64,000 nt of DNA from Deefgea tanakiae (GTDB taxonomy: Bacteria; Pseudomonadota; Gammaproteobacteria; Burkholderiales; Chitinibacteraceae): assembly GCF_019665765.1 (NCBI RefSeq), contig NZ_CP081150.1, forward strand, positions 868,001-932,000, given 5' to 3'. The position numbers and the translations under genes were made by a program. Below the pieces are notes generated by a model. The model saw nothing but the letters and a program-made list of their open reading frames with translations. It was not told the origin of the DNA and searched no databases. This document shows, one piece after another, positions 41,289 through 49,055 of the stretch (positions within the stretch are counted from its first letter, which is position 1; each line of letters starts with the position of its first letter).

Positions 41289-41319
41289 ATGGTTACAGTT
41301 ATGGTTACACTTGGCGTGA
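41289..41319 (+). repeat. Integrase arm-site-like repeat, right copy
   Basis: Identical 31-base copy of 36104-36134, in the integrase 5' leader. Its location upstream of the integrase start suggests that integrase or AlpA binding here could also regulate integrase expression. A GCTGATACA motif follows both copies. Confidence 0.7.
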
Positions 41320-41440
41320 TTTTCAGCAAGACGTGCTGATACAGGGTGAAGTGGTTAAATGATGAATAATTCAATTAAATCAATGTATTGGTTTGTTTTT
41401 TGATTTAGGGTGATACACCAAAAAACAACATTTAACCTTT

Positions 41441-41529
41441 ATGGGGTCCAAGGGGTAGCGAGTTCGAATCCCGCTATTCCGACCAATATAATCAATGGGT
41501 TACAACTTAACGGTTGTAGCCCATTTTTT
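41441..41529 (+). repeat. attR: 89-bp direct repeat, right copy
   Basis: Partial tRNA-Pro 3' end plus terminator, matching 35992-36080 with three differences. One of them is C to A in the sequence GGGGTMGCGAG in the tRNA variable/T-stem region. The preceding tRNA 5' half is absent, so this is not a functional tRNA gene. Confidence 0.93.
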
Positions 41530-41951
41530 ATTTTTAGCTATTTTTCTCTGATTCGGTACAACTTCGGTACAACTTTATTTTTACAGTGCTTAAACCCAAA
41601 TTAAATTTGGGGTTTATCGCAGAAACTGCACTGGCTCGACTAATTTGTGTTGTGTGTAGGCAACTCTGGTACTTAGTCGAAGGTTTTGTCAGGTATTTCA
41701 ACTCTCGAATGTGAAAATGCCCTGCATGTTCAGTACAGGGCACTCTGGTATGAATCTCTCGTTTGGTTTGCGTGTTCAAGTCGCCTTCCATATGAATCAT
41801 GATATGGCGTATACATTTTTAATGCCGTGTATTTGTGCCTAAATGACGATGTATTAATTTACATTGCATCGCGTTAGCCATACGCACTATTCAAACCTAT
41901 TCAGGTATCAAAATAAAGACTGCTGTGGCGAGGGTAGGGGGGGCTGACTTG
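41530..41951. other. Non-coding stretch right of attR with a tandem repeat
   Basis: No convincing gene. It begins with the tandem TTCGGTACAAC unit (41552-41573), then AT-rich sequence and one short hairpin-like segment, CCCTG..CAGGG near 41720-41738. An 88-codon open frame on the minus strand reads as low-complexity and is not accepted. Confidence 0.5.
41552..41573 (+). repeat. Tandem 11-bp repeat just outside attR
   Basis: Two perfect head-to-tail copies of TTCGGTACAAC starting 22 bases after attR. The spacing and the GGT-ACA theme mirror the ATGGTTACA tandem that starts 23 bases after attL, suggesting arm sites of an older element at the same tRNA. Confidence 0.5.
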
Positions 41952-42212
41952 CTACAGTGCTCGTTCTTGCATCAACTCCGCTGGATAATTCTTCAAAAAC
42001 GTTCGTGGCAGCTCAGGGGGTTTGCAACTTAGCCAATTGTCGTACTCGGTCTCAGGTATGACGACCAGATTTCGTTTTTCATCAGCGGGCTTGTGCATCC
42101 AATTCTTGAGCGGGTGCTCTTCAGCGTTGATGGTAATTTGTGTAAACGAATAGCTGCGTAGTCCGTTTTCTTCTTTCCATGTGCACCACAGTTCTGCCGC
42201 CACAAATGGCAA
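41952..42212 (-). pseudogene. SRAP (YedK/HMCES-type) C-terminal fragment
   Basis: Eighty-six codons matching the C-terminal part of SOS-response-associated peptidase family proteins: FVAAELWCTWKEE, SFTQITINAEEHPLKNWMHKP, RNLVVIPETEYDNWLSCKP. The N-terminal half, including the catalytic Cys2 that crosslinks abasic sites, is missing, and an in-frame stop lies seven codons upstream of the TTG. It is therefore a remnant. Confidence 0.75.
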
Positions 42213-42316
42213 ATTGTTTGGAGATGCTTAGCGAGTATTAGTTAGGTATTGAGTATAAAAATGCCTGCTTATTCAGTCTGGTAATCTAAATGGATTTGAT
42301 GAGGGGGGACTGATTC

Positions 42317-43132
42317 TTATTGAATGAACTCAAAATCAAGAATTGGTTGTGTAGCATCTTTTAGCGGCTTCAGGTCGTTACATTTAGGCGACGGTTCGCT
42401 ATTTGCCCCTGATATAGTAGTGCCGAGGTCACTTAAAAAATCACTGTAACGGTAGTCTCTAGCAAAGTAGGAAAAGGATTTCAAAAAGTAATAGTTCTCA
42501 TGATTCATATAGCGTTGAGTAATCATTTGAGCTATTTGCTGCGCAAATCCATGTGTAAACTCCGAACTGAGATTAAGCTCGGTTACGCCAATGCAGGGAG
42601 TTTTCGCCGGGGAAGCACCTAAAGGTTTAAGTTCCTCTAGATAAGTTTTAACCTCGTCAGGCCAGCCATATGCAATAACAGGTCCGACGGAGACCCCAAA
42701 AATTGAATCTTTATGTTTGTCCAACCAAGATATTGTCTGGTGAACTGTTTCCGAGGTTTCACCGGCATAAAGTAATATATTAGCTTTAACCTTTATGCCG
42801 TTAGCGGCGCACGCGTCCATTAGTTTTGCAGCTCTATCAAGATATTTTTGTGGTGCACGTGTTTTATTCATTCGGGTTAATTGAAGCGGAGATGCGCTCT
42901 CAAGCCCGAGGTCTAAAATCGTCAGACCAGCTTGAGCTAATGTAGGAATAAATTCCGGACGTAGATTGTCAACTCGCCCCTCTGTTCTCCACTGAACCTG
43001 CATTTCACTTTTGAGTAACTCATCACGTAAATCGTTAGCCCACTTTTCTGTTGGAACTAACATTGCAGCCTCAAAATATGGGGTCATTTTGATAAGTTCA
43101 TCATGAATTAGTATTTGCTTTAACTCTGCAAC
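42317..43132 (-). pseudogene. Radical-SAM protein, C-terminal part, 5' end removed at an IS3-family element
   Basis: The open frame runs upstream past the first ATG (43087) to the IS boundary without a stop, so the gene is cut. The remaining part shows radical-SAM features: MQVQWRTEGRVDNLRPE, a LDLGLESASPLQLTRMNK motif and GIKVKANILLYAGETSETV. The N-terminal CxxxCxxC cluster motif is absent. The substrate is unknown; it resembles the core of B12-binding or elongator-like radical-SAM proteins. Confidence 0.75.
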
Positions 43133-43194
43133 TGAATCGCCCCGGGTTTCCTAGACACCTAAAGAGCCTCAAAATGAGGTAATTAGGAGGTCTT

Positions 43195-43476
43195 ATGAGC
43201 AAATCTAATCGCTACACCGAAGAGTTCAAAATCGAAGCCGTCAAGCAAGTGACAGAACGCAACTATCCTGTCGCAGAAGTCGCTGAGCGACTGGGGGTTT
43301 CAGGGCATAGCATCTACAGCTGGATTAAGCGCTACGCCACGCCTTTACCAGAACAACCGCAAACAACTACTCAGCAGGATGAAATTCGGCAACTAAAAGC
43401 TGAACTACGTCGAGTAACTGAAGAGCGTGACATCCTAAAAAAGGCCGCCGCGTACTTTGCCAAGCTATCCGGGTAA
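43195..43476 (+). CDS. IS3-family transposase OrfA
   Basis: 93 residues with an N-terminal helix-turn-helix (YTEEFKIEAVKQVTE, VAERLGVSGHSIYSWIK) and a C-terminal leucine-zipper segment (IRQLKAELRRVTEERDILKKAA). Ribosome site AGGAGG is upstream. A_AAA_AAG at 43437-43443 is the programmed -1 frameshift signal that makes the OrfAB fusion. Confidence 0.95.
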   Translation: MSKSNRYTEEFKIEAVKQVTERNYPVAEVAERLGVSGHSIYSWIKRYATPLPEQPQTTTQQDEIRQLKAELRRVTEERDILKKAAAYFAKLSG

Positions 43477-43532
43477 GGTACGCCTTCATTCGTGACCATC
43501 AAGCACTACATCCAGTTCGACGGCTCTGCCAG

Positions 43533-44348
43533 ATGATGCAAGTCCATCCCAGCGGCTACTACGCTTGGCTGCAACGACCACAATCATTGCGCACGATTGA
43601 TGACCAGCGCTTGACTGGCATCATCACTGAAGCGTGGCAAGAAAGCGGCGGCGTCTATGGTTATCGCAAGATTAATGATGACTTGCGTGATATGGGCGAA
43701 CAATGTGGCAAGCATCGCGTCGCGCGCTTAATGCGCTTAGCTGGCCTTCGTTCACAAACAGGCTATCGTCGTCGACGTGGTTTTTATGGTGGCAAGCCCA
43801 CCGTAACGGCACCAAACCATTTGGCTCGGCAATTCAATGTCGATACACCTAATCAGGTTTGGGTGACTGACATTACCTATATTCGCACACACGAAGGTTG
43901 GCTTTATTTGGCCGCAGTATTGGATTTGTTCTCAAGACAGGTTGTTGGTTGGTCGATGGGCGCGCGGATGGACCGTGAGTTGGCGATTAAAGCTTTATTA
44001 ATGGCGGTTTGGCGACGTCAGCCCAAGCAAGAGGTCTTAGTGCATTCGGACCAAGGCAGCCAATTCAGTAGTTATGATTGGCAGGATCTACTGCGTGTGC
44101 ATAATTTAAAACCGAGCATGAGTCGGCGTGGCAATTGCCATGACAATGCGGTCGCGGAAAGTTTCTTCCAGCTATTGAAGCGGGAACGAATCAAACGACA
44201 AACCTACCGTAATCGAGAGGAGGCACGTCGAGATGTGTTCAATTATATCGAGATGTTTTACAACCCCAAGCGCCGCCATAGTTTCAATAATGGGCTATCA
44301 CCAGTAGAGTATGAAAAGCAGTATTTCGAAAGGCTCGGCAGTGTCTAG
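43533..44348 (+). CDS. IS3-family transposase OrfB (DDE integrase)
   Basis: Catalytic part of the transposase. The frame is open from the slip site at about 43440, so the active product is probably the OrfAB fusion; the ATG at 43533 is only the first internal start. The DDE triad is visible: VWVTDITYI, LVHSDQGSQF and NAVAESFFQLLKRE. IS3-type HTH_21 residues (GVYGYRKINDDLR) precede it. It looks intact. Confidence 0.95.
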   Translation: MMQVHPSGYYAWLQRPQSLRTIDDQRLTGIITEAWQESGGVYGYRKINDDLRDMGEQCGKHRVARLMRLAGLRSQTGYRRRRGFYGGKPTVTAPNHLARQFNVDTPNQVWVTDITYIRTHEGWLYLAAVLDLFSRQVVGWSMGARMDRELAIKALLMAVWRRQPKQEVLVHSDQGSQFSSYDWQDLLRVHNLKPSMSRRGNCHDNAVAESFFQLLKRERIKRQTYRNREEARRDVFNYIEMFYNPKRRHSFNNGLSPVEYEKQYFERLGSV

Positions 44349-45318
44349 AAAACTCGGGGCGATTCAATTATCATCGAATGAATTAGGGTTTGATATCAAT
44401 ACGAATGGAATGGGGCATCTGCAGGTACGCCCTAAGAGCTTAGGCCGTTTAATGGAGCAGCTCTCACGTTTACCAAGTTTACCGCAGCTTCAAATGCAGT
44501 TCCCAAATCAAGAAGTCAGTCCTTTTGTTCGGTTACTACTGAAGGCCGTTGATGATCAGGAATGGCGTCATGTACCGCCATTCTGTGTCATGTCAGATGG
44601 TTGTTATGCTGGTGAACACTTTAATCGTACGTTATTAAAAATACGTAAAAAAGCAGGTGATGAAGCGTTTAAAAAAGAGGCCAGCATTTGGTCTGGGATG
44701 TACTCAGAAAATTTCACTGGAACGATGAAGTATGTGGATTATTTATTCTCACGCTACAGCAAATTATTAGTTGTACGGCTGGATCTAGATTTTAAAGAGG
44801 ATTACCCCGCTAGGTATGACGCTGCTTTGTGCAAGCGTCACTTAGATACCTTTTTAAACAACAGGCGCAACAACAGTCTATTTGAGCATTGTGTTGGGTA
44901 TGTCTGGCATATCGAGTTCGGAAAAAAGATGGGATTTCATTGCCACTGTATTCTGTTCTTTAACGGTAATAAGGTGCAACAGGGGGTAAATTGGGCCGAC
45001 AGAATCGGACAGTATTGGAGTCAAAAAATTGTAGGTGGATATGGTTCGTATCACAACTGCAATAAAAATATTGATGTACTCAAGAAGCTAGGACGTTTGG
45101 CTGTTGGCATGATTCATTATTCGGACGCTGGGTTGCGAAAGAATTTGATGCGATATGCGGTGAGTTACCTAACTAAAATCGATGAGCTGATTAGATTGCA
45201 AATCCCTGAGGACATGCCTAAGTTCAGAACGTTTGGACGAGGTGAAATTCCAAAGTATCGAGAGGTTAAGAAACGAGGAAGGCCGAGAGATGCAGAGCAA
45301 GAAAACATCATCAACTGA
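44311..45318 (+). CDS. Gp2/YagK-YfjJ-type HUH replication-like protein, 5' end replaced by the IS
   Basis: 335 codons. Residues after about 19 lie outside the IS; the first ~18 are encoded by IS DNA overlapping orfB in another frame. The C-terminal domain fits the inovirus Gp2 (YagK/YfjJ) family: LVVRLDLDF, HIEFGKKMGFHCHCILFFNG with an H-x-H (HUH-like) motif at residues 210-212, and RYAVSYLTK with Tyr282 and Tyr286. That layout resembles rolling-circle nickases, so a replication role is inferred. The original N-terminus is probably lost. Confidence 0.7.
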   Translation: MKSSISKGSAVSRKLGAIQLSSNELGFDINTNGMGHLQVRPKSLGRLMEQLSRLPSLPQLQMQFPNQEVSPFVRLLLKAVDDQEWRHVPPFCVMSDGCYAGEHFNRTLLKIRKKAGDEAFKKEASIWSGMYSENFTGTMKYVDYLFSRYSKLLVVRLDLDFKEDYPARYDAALCKRHLDTFLNNRRNNSLFEHCVGYVWHIEFGKKMGFHCHCILFFNGNKVQQGVNWADRIGQYWSQKIVGGYGSYHNCNKNIDVLKKLGRLAVGMIHYSDAGLRKNLMRYAVSYLTKIDELIRLQIPEDMPKFRTFGRGEIPKYREVKKRGRPRDAEQENIIN

Positions 45319-45358
45319 GAGCGGTTACCGATTTGGTGTTATTTTGTTCTTATAAAAG

Positions 45359-45385
45359 AAAAAGCCCTGAATAATCAGGGCTTTA
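45359..45385 (+). terminator. Terminator after the Gp2-like gene
   Basis: AAAGCCCTGA-ATAA-TCAGGGCTTT stem, 40 bases after the stop. The A-run on the 5' side also makes it work for the opposite strand. Confidence 0.75.
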
Positions 45386-45555
45386 GACTTGAATGTTGGT
45401 GGAGGTGGGGTCTGCCAATATAGTGTTGCGTTATGTCTCATAATGAATTGTAAATGTATTATAAAACATATAGTTGCATGTGTTTATCTGTTATTATTGT
45501 CTCACTAAGATTCATTATAAACCACGTCTAGTGGTGGGAAGAATGGTGGGAAAAT

Positions 45556-46803
45556 ATGGCGATCATTACCGATACAAAGGCACGGAGTATTAAGCCCACG
45601 GATAAAACGCTAGCTCATGGTGGCGTATCGGGTTTAAGTTTGGTGGCCAGTAAGAATAAAGGCATAGGATATTGGGAGTTACGTTTTACGAGCCCAACAA
45701 CTGGAAAGCGCCGTGTGATTGGGTTTGGCACTTATCCTGATGTTTCCATTTTGGAGGCGGGTAAGTTAGCGCAATCAGCGCGTGAGCTTCTTACTCAAGG
45801 TATTGATCCGCTCGACCACAGACAAGAGGCAGAAAAGATCAAAAGCGCAATGCCTTCATTTGAGCAGGCTGCGCGCGCTCTTCATACTGATTTGTCACCC
45901 AGCTGGCGTAATCCAAAGCATGCTAATGACTGGATTAACAGCCTTATCATGTATGCATTTACGGATTTGGGTTCGACTCCTGTCGGTGATGTAACCCCTA
46001 AGCATATTGCGGATGTATTGCGGCCGATCTGGATTGAAAAAGCCGAAACGGCAAGTCGAGTAAAACAACGAATGAGTGCCGTGATGAGTTGGGCTTGGGC
46101 GCATGGATATTGCTCGGCGAATCCAGTCGATGTTGTGAATCACTTATTACCCAAGCAAGAAGGCAAAGCCAGCCGGACGGAGCATTTCCCTGCGATGCCT
46201 TGGCGTCTTATTCCTGAATTTGTTACTAGTAAAATAATGGCAGCCCAACGCTATGACTCAACTCGGCCTTTGCTTGAGTTTTTAATATTGGTAGCTTGTC
46301 GTTCGGGTGAAGCACGGGGAATGACGTGGGATGAGGTTGATTTGGTCGCTGGCATTTGGACCATTCCTGCAGCACGGATGAAAATGAAGCAAATTCACCG
46401 TGTGCCCTTATCAGATCGTGCTTTGACGATCATCGAGGGGCAGAAGGGCAGACATGCTTCTTTGGTGTTTCCTGCTCCGCGTGGTGGTGAGCTATCTGAT
46501 ATGGCATTAACATCATTTCTGCGCCGTCACGAAGCAGTGAGTGGTACGGCCAATCGAGTTGCAACAGCCCACGGATTTAGATCATCATTCCGCGACTGGG
46601 CAAGCGAAAATGAATACCCGCGAGATTTAGCAGAGCGCGCATTAGCACACAGTGTTGCGAATAAAACTGAGGCAGCATACCACCGCACTGATTTATTAGA
46701 GCAGCGCCGTCCGATGATGCAGGCTTGGTCAGACCATGTGACTGGCAAACAAATCAGTCAAATGAATAGTGGCAACAATGTACATGTTCTAAAGCGCGCA
46801 TAA
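45556..46803 (+). CDS. P4-type tyrosine integrase
   Basis: 415 residues. The DUF4102 N-terminal domain is clear (DTKARSIKPTDKTLAHGGVSGLSL, parts KARSIKPTDK and GFGTYPDVSILEAG), then the core-binding domain. Catalytic residues lie in VACRSGEARGMTWDEV (Arg), AHGFRSSFRDWA (His-x-x-Arg), LAHSVANKTEAAYHRTD (His and nucleophile Tyr). It looks full length. It is unrelated in detail to the tRNA-Pro integrase, so it marks a second, independent element. Confidence 0.95.
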   Translation: MAIITDTKARSIKPTDKTLAHGGVSGLSLVASKNKGIGYWELRFTSPTTGKRRVIGFGTYPDVSILEAGKLAQSARELLTQGIDPLDHRQEAEKIKSAMPSFEQAARALHTDLSPSWRNPKHANDWINSLIMYAFTDLGSTPVGDVTPKHIADVLRPIWIEKAETASRVKQRMSAVMSWAWAHGYCSANPVDVVNHLLPKQEGKASRTEHFPAMPWRLIPEFVTSKIMAAQRYDSTRPLLEFLILVACRSGEARGMTWDEVDLVAGIWTIPAARMKMKQIHRVPLSDRALTIIEGQKGRHASLVFPAPRGGELSDMALTSFLRRHEAVSGTANRVATAHGFRSSFRDWASENEYPRDLAERALAHSVANKTEAAYHRTDLLEQRRPMMQAWSDHVTGKQISQMNSGNNVHVLKRA

Positions 46804-46886
46804 AAAACGACGCCAAAGTTACTCTTTATTTTTGCCAAAGAAAAATATCAAAGCAACCTCTGAATACAGGCTCTTTGTTGACCAGT

Positions 46887-47114
46887 CTATTGATTTTGGG
46901 GCTTTTCAACCGAATCGGGTATGTGCTCAAAGAGCTCCGCAATACCACAACCAAAGTAAGTGCAAAGCGCGTCAACAACATCCAACTCAATTCGCTCAGC
47001 GGTTTCGTGATAGAGCCGCGTGAGTGTCCCTCGATTTAAACCGGTATCGCGCGCTAGATCGCTTATTTTTAAGCGGCGTTCACCCATGATTTTTGATAAG
47101 TGGCACTTAACCAT
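46887..47114 (-). CDS. Xre-family transcriptional regulator (HTH_26-like)
   Basis: About 75 residues. MVKCHLSKIMGERRLKISDLARDTGLNRGTLTRLY is a Cro/C1 helix-turn-helix (segments LSKIMGERRLKISDLA and TGLNRGTLTRLYH), then DVVDALCTYFGCGIAELFEH. Start 47114 has GGAG six bases upstream; longer starts at 47126 and 47207 lack one. A palindrome 40-60 bases upstream is its likely operator. Confidence 0.85.
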   Translation of the reverse strand: MVKCHLSKIMGERRLKISDLARDTGLNRGTLTRLYHETAERIELDVVDALCTYFGCGIAELFEHIPDSVEKPQNQ

Positions 47115-47151
47115 TTGTTGCTCCATGGAGTCATAATGACTTTCTGTGGAA

Positions 47152-47177
47152 TATACTTTACTACAAAGTAGAGTATA
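47152..47177 (-). promoter_or_regulatory. Palindromic operator upstream of the Xre gene
   Basis: Arms TATACTTTAC and GTAGAGTATA (one mismatch) separated by TACAAA, 38 bases before the regulator start. TATACT and similar -10-like boxes lie inside it, consistent with autorepression. Confidence 0.5.
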
Positions 47178-47403
47178 AGACAGTCGGATTGATCTTCTAG
47201 GGGCCAATTAAAATTCATAAAAAGTCAAATTGGCCTTCTGCGAGGCCTGATTTTAAGGTTGTGTTATGAATAAATCAATTTAGATCTGCGGCAAGTAGTA
47301 GATAACCAAATAAGCGGGCCGTATTTCCGCTATTTTTGAGTCGTAGTCAGCGAGCCTCAGATTCATCACTTTCAATTGATCACATACACAATTGGTAATT
47401 AAA

Positions 47404-47426
47404 ACGTATATACTAAATATGTACGT
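47404..47426 (+). promoter_or_regulatory. Palindromic operator/promoter of the toxin-antitoxin pair
   Basis: Imperfect palindrome with arms ACGTATATA and TATGTACGT (one mismatch) around CTAAA, 19 bases before the antitoxin start. TATACT is a possible -10 with TTGGTA upstream. Ribbon-helix-helix antitoxins usually bind such sites. Confidence 0.5.
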
Positions 47427-47445
47427 AGCGTAGGAGCATTAAGTA

Positions 47446-47724
47446 ATGTCAAAAGAAGCCGTTTTTACAATGAAATTAGAGTCCGATTTACGTGCGGCCT
47501 TCATGGCTGAAGCGGAAGCGGCACACCGCCCAGCTTCGCAAGTGATGCGCGAGTTGATGCGCGAATTTGTTCAACGCCAGCAAGAGGCGCGTGAGTATGA
47601 AAGTTTCTTGCGTAACAAAGTAGAAACAGCTCGGGGGTCAATGCGAGCGGGGTTAGGCCAATCGAATGATGACGTCGAAGCAAGCTTTGCAGCGCGGCGC
47701 GCAAGGTTTGCGGATAAAGCATGA
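47446..47724 (+). CDS. Ribbon-helix-helix antitoxin (ParD/RelB-like)
   Basis: 92 residues. The N-terminal EAVFTMKLESDLRAAFMAEAEAAHRPASQVMRELM reads as a ribbon-helix-helix fold (strand AVFTMKLE, helices with HRPASQVMRELMREF), and the charged C-terminus should bind the toxin. AGGAG precedes the start. It overlaps the toxin gene by four bases (ATGA). Confidence 0.85.
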   Translation: MSKEAVFTMKLESDLRAAFMAEAEAAHRPASQVMRELMREFVQRQQEAREYESFLRNKVETARGSMRAGLGQSNDDVEASFAARRARFADKA

Positions 47725-48005
47725 GAATTGTTTGGACGCCAGAAGCGCAGCAAGATCGTGAAGATATATGGGATTACATTGTTGAACATAATCCCAACTC
47801 GGCCGTCCTGATGGATGAACTCTTCAGTCAAGCTGTTGCTAGGCTGAGTGAATATCCGCTTTTAGGAAAGGCAGGGCTAATTCCAGGTACCCGCGAACTC
47901 ATACCACATGAGAGTTATCGATTGGTGTATGAAATTGAGAATGAAACTGTATGGATTTTAACTTTGGTGCACGTCTCAAAACAGTGGCCGTCACTTCGGC
48001 ATTAA
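47721..48005 (+). CDS. ParE/RelE-superfamily toxin
   Basis: 94 residues: IVWTPEAQQDREDIWDYIVEHNP, then LSEYPLLGKAGLIPGTRELIPHESYRLVYEIENETVWILTLVHVSKQWP in family style (segments LGKAGLIPGTREL and YRLVYEIENETVWILTLVH). This fits ParE-type toxins, which act on DNA gyrase, although RelE-like activity cannot be excluded. Full length and paired with its antitoxin. Confidence 0.88.
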   Translation: MRIVWTPEAQQDREDIWDYIVEHNPNSAVLMDELFSQAVARLSEYPLLGKAGLIPGTRELIPHESYRLVYEIENETVWILTLVHVSKQWPSLRH

Positions 48006-48030
48006 TAAGCAGCCACTGGTTTAGAGCTCT

Positions 48031-48306
48031 TTAATTTAACGCATCTTTAAGTGCTTTGCTCACTGTGAATTTCGCAGCATTCGAAGCGGCGATTGTCAAC
48101 GTTTCGCCAGTTTTTGGATTACGGCCTTGGCGTTCAGGCTTGGCTTGAGCAGAAAATTTACCTAAACCAATCAAAGTCACTTCATCACCCGCTTTTAGGG
48201 TTTCAGTGATTATGGCAGCCAAGCTTTCAAGTATCGCTTCAACGTCTTTTTTGTTGGCTAGTCCAGAGTGGTTTTGAAGTGCTGTAATTAATTCTGCTTT
48301 ATTCAT
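48031..48306 (-). CDS. hupB: DNA-binding protein HU (beta-like)
   Basis: 91-residue nucleoid protein. MNKAELITALQNHSGLANKKDVEA, the [22 protein letters not shown] arm (core [14 protein letters not shown]) and C-terminal KFTVSKALKDALN identify HU rather than IHF. It converges on the toxin gene. It may be chromosomal backbone marking the right edge of the accessory region, or a secondary copy. Confidence 0.93.
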   Translation of the reverse strand: MNKAELITALQNHSGLANKKDVEAILESLAAIITETLKAGDEVTLIGLGKFSAQAKPERQGRNPKTGETLTIAASNAAKFTVSKALKDALN

Positions 48307-49055
48307 GGTTCGATCCTGATGGTGATATTTGAGGTTGATGAAGCGCCTATATACGCTTGACTTGGCTTTCGCTACAACCGGCCAATTTAGAAGGATTCTG
48401 TCGCATTCACTTCACGATGGTGCAATTGACCCTGAGCCGTTCTGGTACCGTTTTTAAACTTGATGCAACTTTCCCAGCAAAGTATAAAACTGGTCGGTAG
48501 TATAGGGTAAGTCCAAGCCATTTTTATTTTGATGTAGGTTTCGGCTATACGCCAGCTACCGACGATAAGTCGTTTATATTGGCGGAATATCAGCGCAAGC
48601 AAATGTAAAAACCGTGTTGCCAGCGATTTTTTGTCGAGTGATCCAGCCTCACGCCGCGATCTTGCTTCATTTCTCCAAGGTGGCGGTAACTTAGCGATAT
48701 GCTGCAAGCCAGAATATACAATCCAAGATGATATCGATGGGAAAGCGCATTCTTTGTTGTGATGAGTAGGGCATAACTCTCGAGGTGAAAGCATTTTTGG
48801 GTTATTGAATGCCTGCAATGACTACAATTGCAGACCTTGAAACAATACCACGAAGCGTCAGCAGCTCGGCCTTAGCAGTCACCCGCAAAAACCTCATGGT
48901 CCAAAATTAAGGCTCCTGAAAAAACTGGAGCTTTACCTGCAAACTCATCAAAGCCATTCCAACGTGTTGAAGTGTGTTTGACACTTAAGGCTGCAAGTAC
49001 GCGATAATATGCGCCGATATGTAGCACCTAGATTCACTTTTGTGGAGCCCGTGAT
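48307..49055. other. 749-base region with little coding content
   Basis: Contains the weak transposase remnant listed separately, a GGCTCC/GGAGC hairpin at about 48910-48930, and presumably the corA promoter. No intact gene is seen on either strand. Confidence 0.5.
48387..48818 (-). pseudogene. Possible degraded IS6-like transposase fragment
   Basis: A 143-codon minus-strand frame with no family match overall, but residues 87-103 read GSWRIAETYIKIKMAWTY. This resembles the W-x-x-D-E-T-Y-(I/V)-K-(I/V) catalytic start of IS6-family transposases, with the Asp replaced by Ala. The flanking sequence does not fit, so at most a short decayed remnant is present. Confidence 0.3.

Larger units (their letters stand above)
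35992..41529. mobile_element. 5.4-kb tRNA-Pro integrative element
   Basis: Bounded by 89-bp direct repeats (attL, attR). All seven genes lie on the minus strand: integrase next to attR, an uncharacterised 317-residue protein, an AlpA-like regulator, a small HTH protein, a Rha-type protein, a winged-helix protein and a zinc-ribbon GGFGSGR protein. No capsid, portal, relaxase or type IV secretion genes are present, so it is best described as a small satellite-like integrative element that probably depends on a helper or on conjugation by another element. That dependence is inference. Confidence 0.9.
43133..44366 (+). mobile_element. IS3-family insertion sequence (1.23 kb)
   Basis: Terminal inverted repeats of about 25 bases (left at 43134-43158, right at 44341-44365) agree at 23 positions and begin TGAATCGCCCCG. 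It contains orfA and orfB with a -1 slip site. No matching 3-4 base target duplication is seen (AAC on the left, ATT on the right), suggesting a later rearrangement across the element. Confidence 0.93.

Noticed and set aside
41441-41486. Second tRNA-Pro gene
   Set aside because: Only the 3' half is present; the acceptor 5' strand and D-arm are missing, so it is an att duplication.
41534-41800. 88-codon minus-strand open frame right of attR
   Set aside because: Composition is like random translation, there is no ribosome site, and it overlaps the tandem repeat and attR end.
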